Source: DASVCS01 sp036381495
Lineage (GTDB): Bacteria > Gemmatimonadota > Gemmatimonadetes > Longimicrobiales > RSA9
Direction of reading: 5' to 3'
Assembly (NCBI GenBank): GCA_036381495.1
Contig: DASVCS010000059.1
Location: 89,333 to 153,332, forward strand
DNA length: 64,000 bases
The notes beneath the pieces were generated by a model. The model had not been told where the DNA came from. It did not search any database and saw only the letters and a list, made by a program, of their open reading frames with translations. This document shows positions 63,794-64,000 of the stretch, in pieces. The position numbers were made by a program, and so were the translations under genes. Each line of letters starts with the position of its first letter. Positions within the stretch are counted from its first letter, which is position 1.

Positions 63794-64000
63794 ATGAAAC
63801 AACGTAGCCGCGTCGTCCTCGCCCTCGCCTTCGCGGGCGCGTTCTTCGCCGTCGGGCTCCCCTACTGGCGGCTGCCGTACAAGGAGTTGTCGCTACCCAG
63901 CGACCTGCTCGGCTACGGTCTCGTCGCGGTGGCCGCGCTCGCGTTCACTGCGTGCATCGCCGGCGGCGTTCGCCTGCTCCCCGCGGTCGTCGTCATCGGC
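63794..64000 (+). CDS. membrane protein, N-terminal part (runs off the window)
   Basis: ATG at 63794; the product begins KQRSRVVLALAFAGAFFAVG followed by LPYWRLPYKELSLPSDLLGY and a second helix, VAVAALAFTACIAGGVRLLP. It is at least 69 residues with two or more membrane segments. Incomplete, so no function is assigned. Confidence 0.55.
   Translation, partial: MKQRSRVVLALAFAGAFFAVGLPYWRLPYKELSLPSDLLGYGLVAVAALAFTACIAGGVRLLPAVVVIG

Overview
The window is one high-GC (about 70 percent by eye) bacterial chromosome segment with no rRNA, tRNA, CRISPR array, phage module or intact insertion sequence that I can see. The gene content points to Gemmatimonadota or a close relative: a SusC/SusD pair, a divergent ECF sigma factor and Ser/Thr kinase with C-terminal TPRs, many secreted lipoproteins with propeller, Asp-box or delta-60 repeats, and a MoxR / DUF4159 / VWA cluster. 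This placement is inference from family content. About 48 protein genes look intact, and several more are visibly broken.

Layout. 1-9.9 kb: Zn-less MsrB with the stub of a lost MsrA, a leaderless MarR regulator, a small outer-membrane protein, DoxX next to a truncated pirin, an Asp-box lipoprotein, a TPR protein, an M50-like membrane protease and an autoinhibited Fic protein. 10-18 kb: a DUF305 and LVIVD lipoprotein operon, an ArsR/SRPBCC pair, a graveyard of gene remnants and repeats, and a divergent methyltransferase/TetR pair with visible operators. 18-29.5 kb: a TPR Ser/Thr kinase and a divergent ECF sigma factor, followed by four exported lipoprotein genes (two of them tandem paralogous alpha/beta hydrolases) that each carry the same promoter-like motif, TGTCCA-N14-YGTCGCC, 64 to 90 bp before the start codon. 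29.6-41 kb: FMN glutamate synthase-like protein, an unknown membrane protein, a 234-bp MITE-like element, an SDR oxidoreductase, SURF1 and the SusC/SusD operon. 41-47 kb: small lipoprotein, leaderless Rrf2 regulator, zinc-ribbon protein, DUF4097 protein and an ArsP-like permease. 47-58 kb: a translationally coupled operon (VWA protein, caspase-like protein without its cysteine, TPR metallopeptidase, DUF4159) followed by MoxR, with the usual DUF58 gene missing and a 111-bp scar of moxR left 2.2 kb away. 58-64 kb: DinB fragments, DUF2167, a metallophosphoesterase/lipoprotein pair, an esterase and small membrane proteins.

The least ordinary signals are regulatory and repetitive. (1) The shared promoter motif next to the ECF/kinase locus suggests a small regulon of surface or secreted proteins. 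(2) A roughly 95-bp palindromic repeat family (here R2, seven copies) repeatedly sits exactly on stop codons, so that the repeat supplies the stop or even the last codons of the host gene. (3) A second family (R1, four copies) shares an identical 27-bp core containing ACGTTTACGTTTACGGG; its longest copy is bracketed by inverted telomere-like GGGCTA arrays. (4) Three unrelated regulators (MarR, TetR, Rrf2) have -35/-10 boxes placed so that transcription should start at the start codon.
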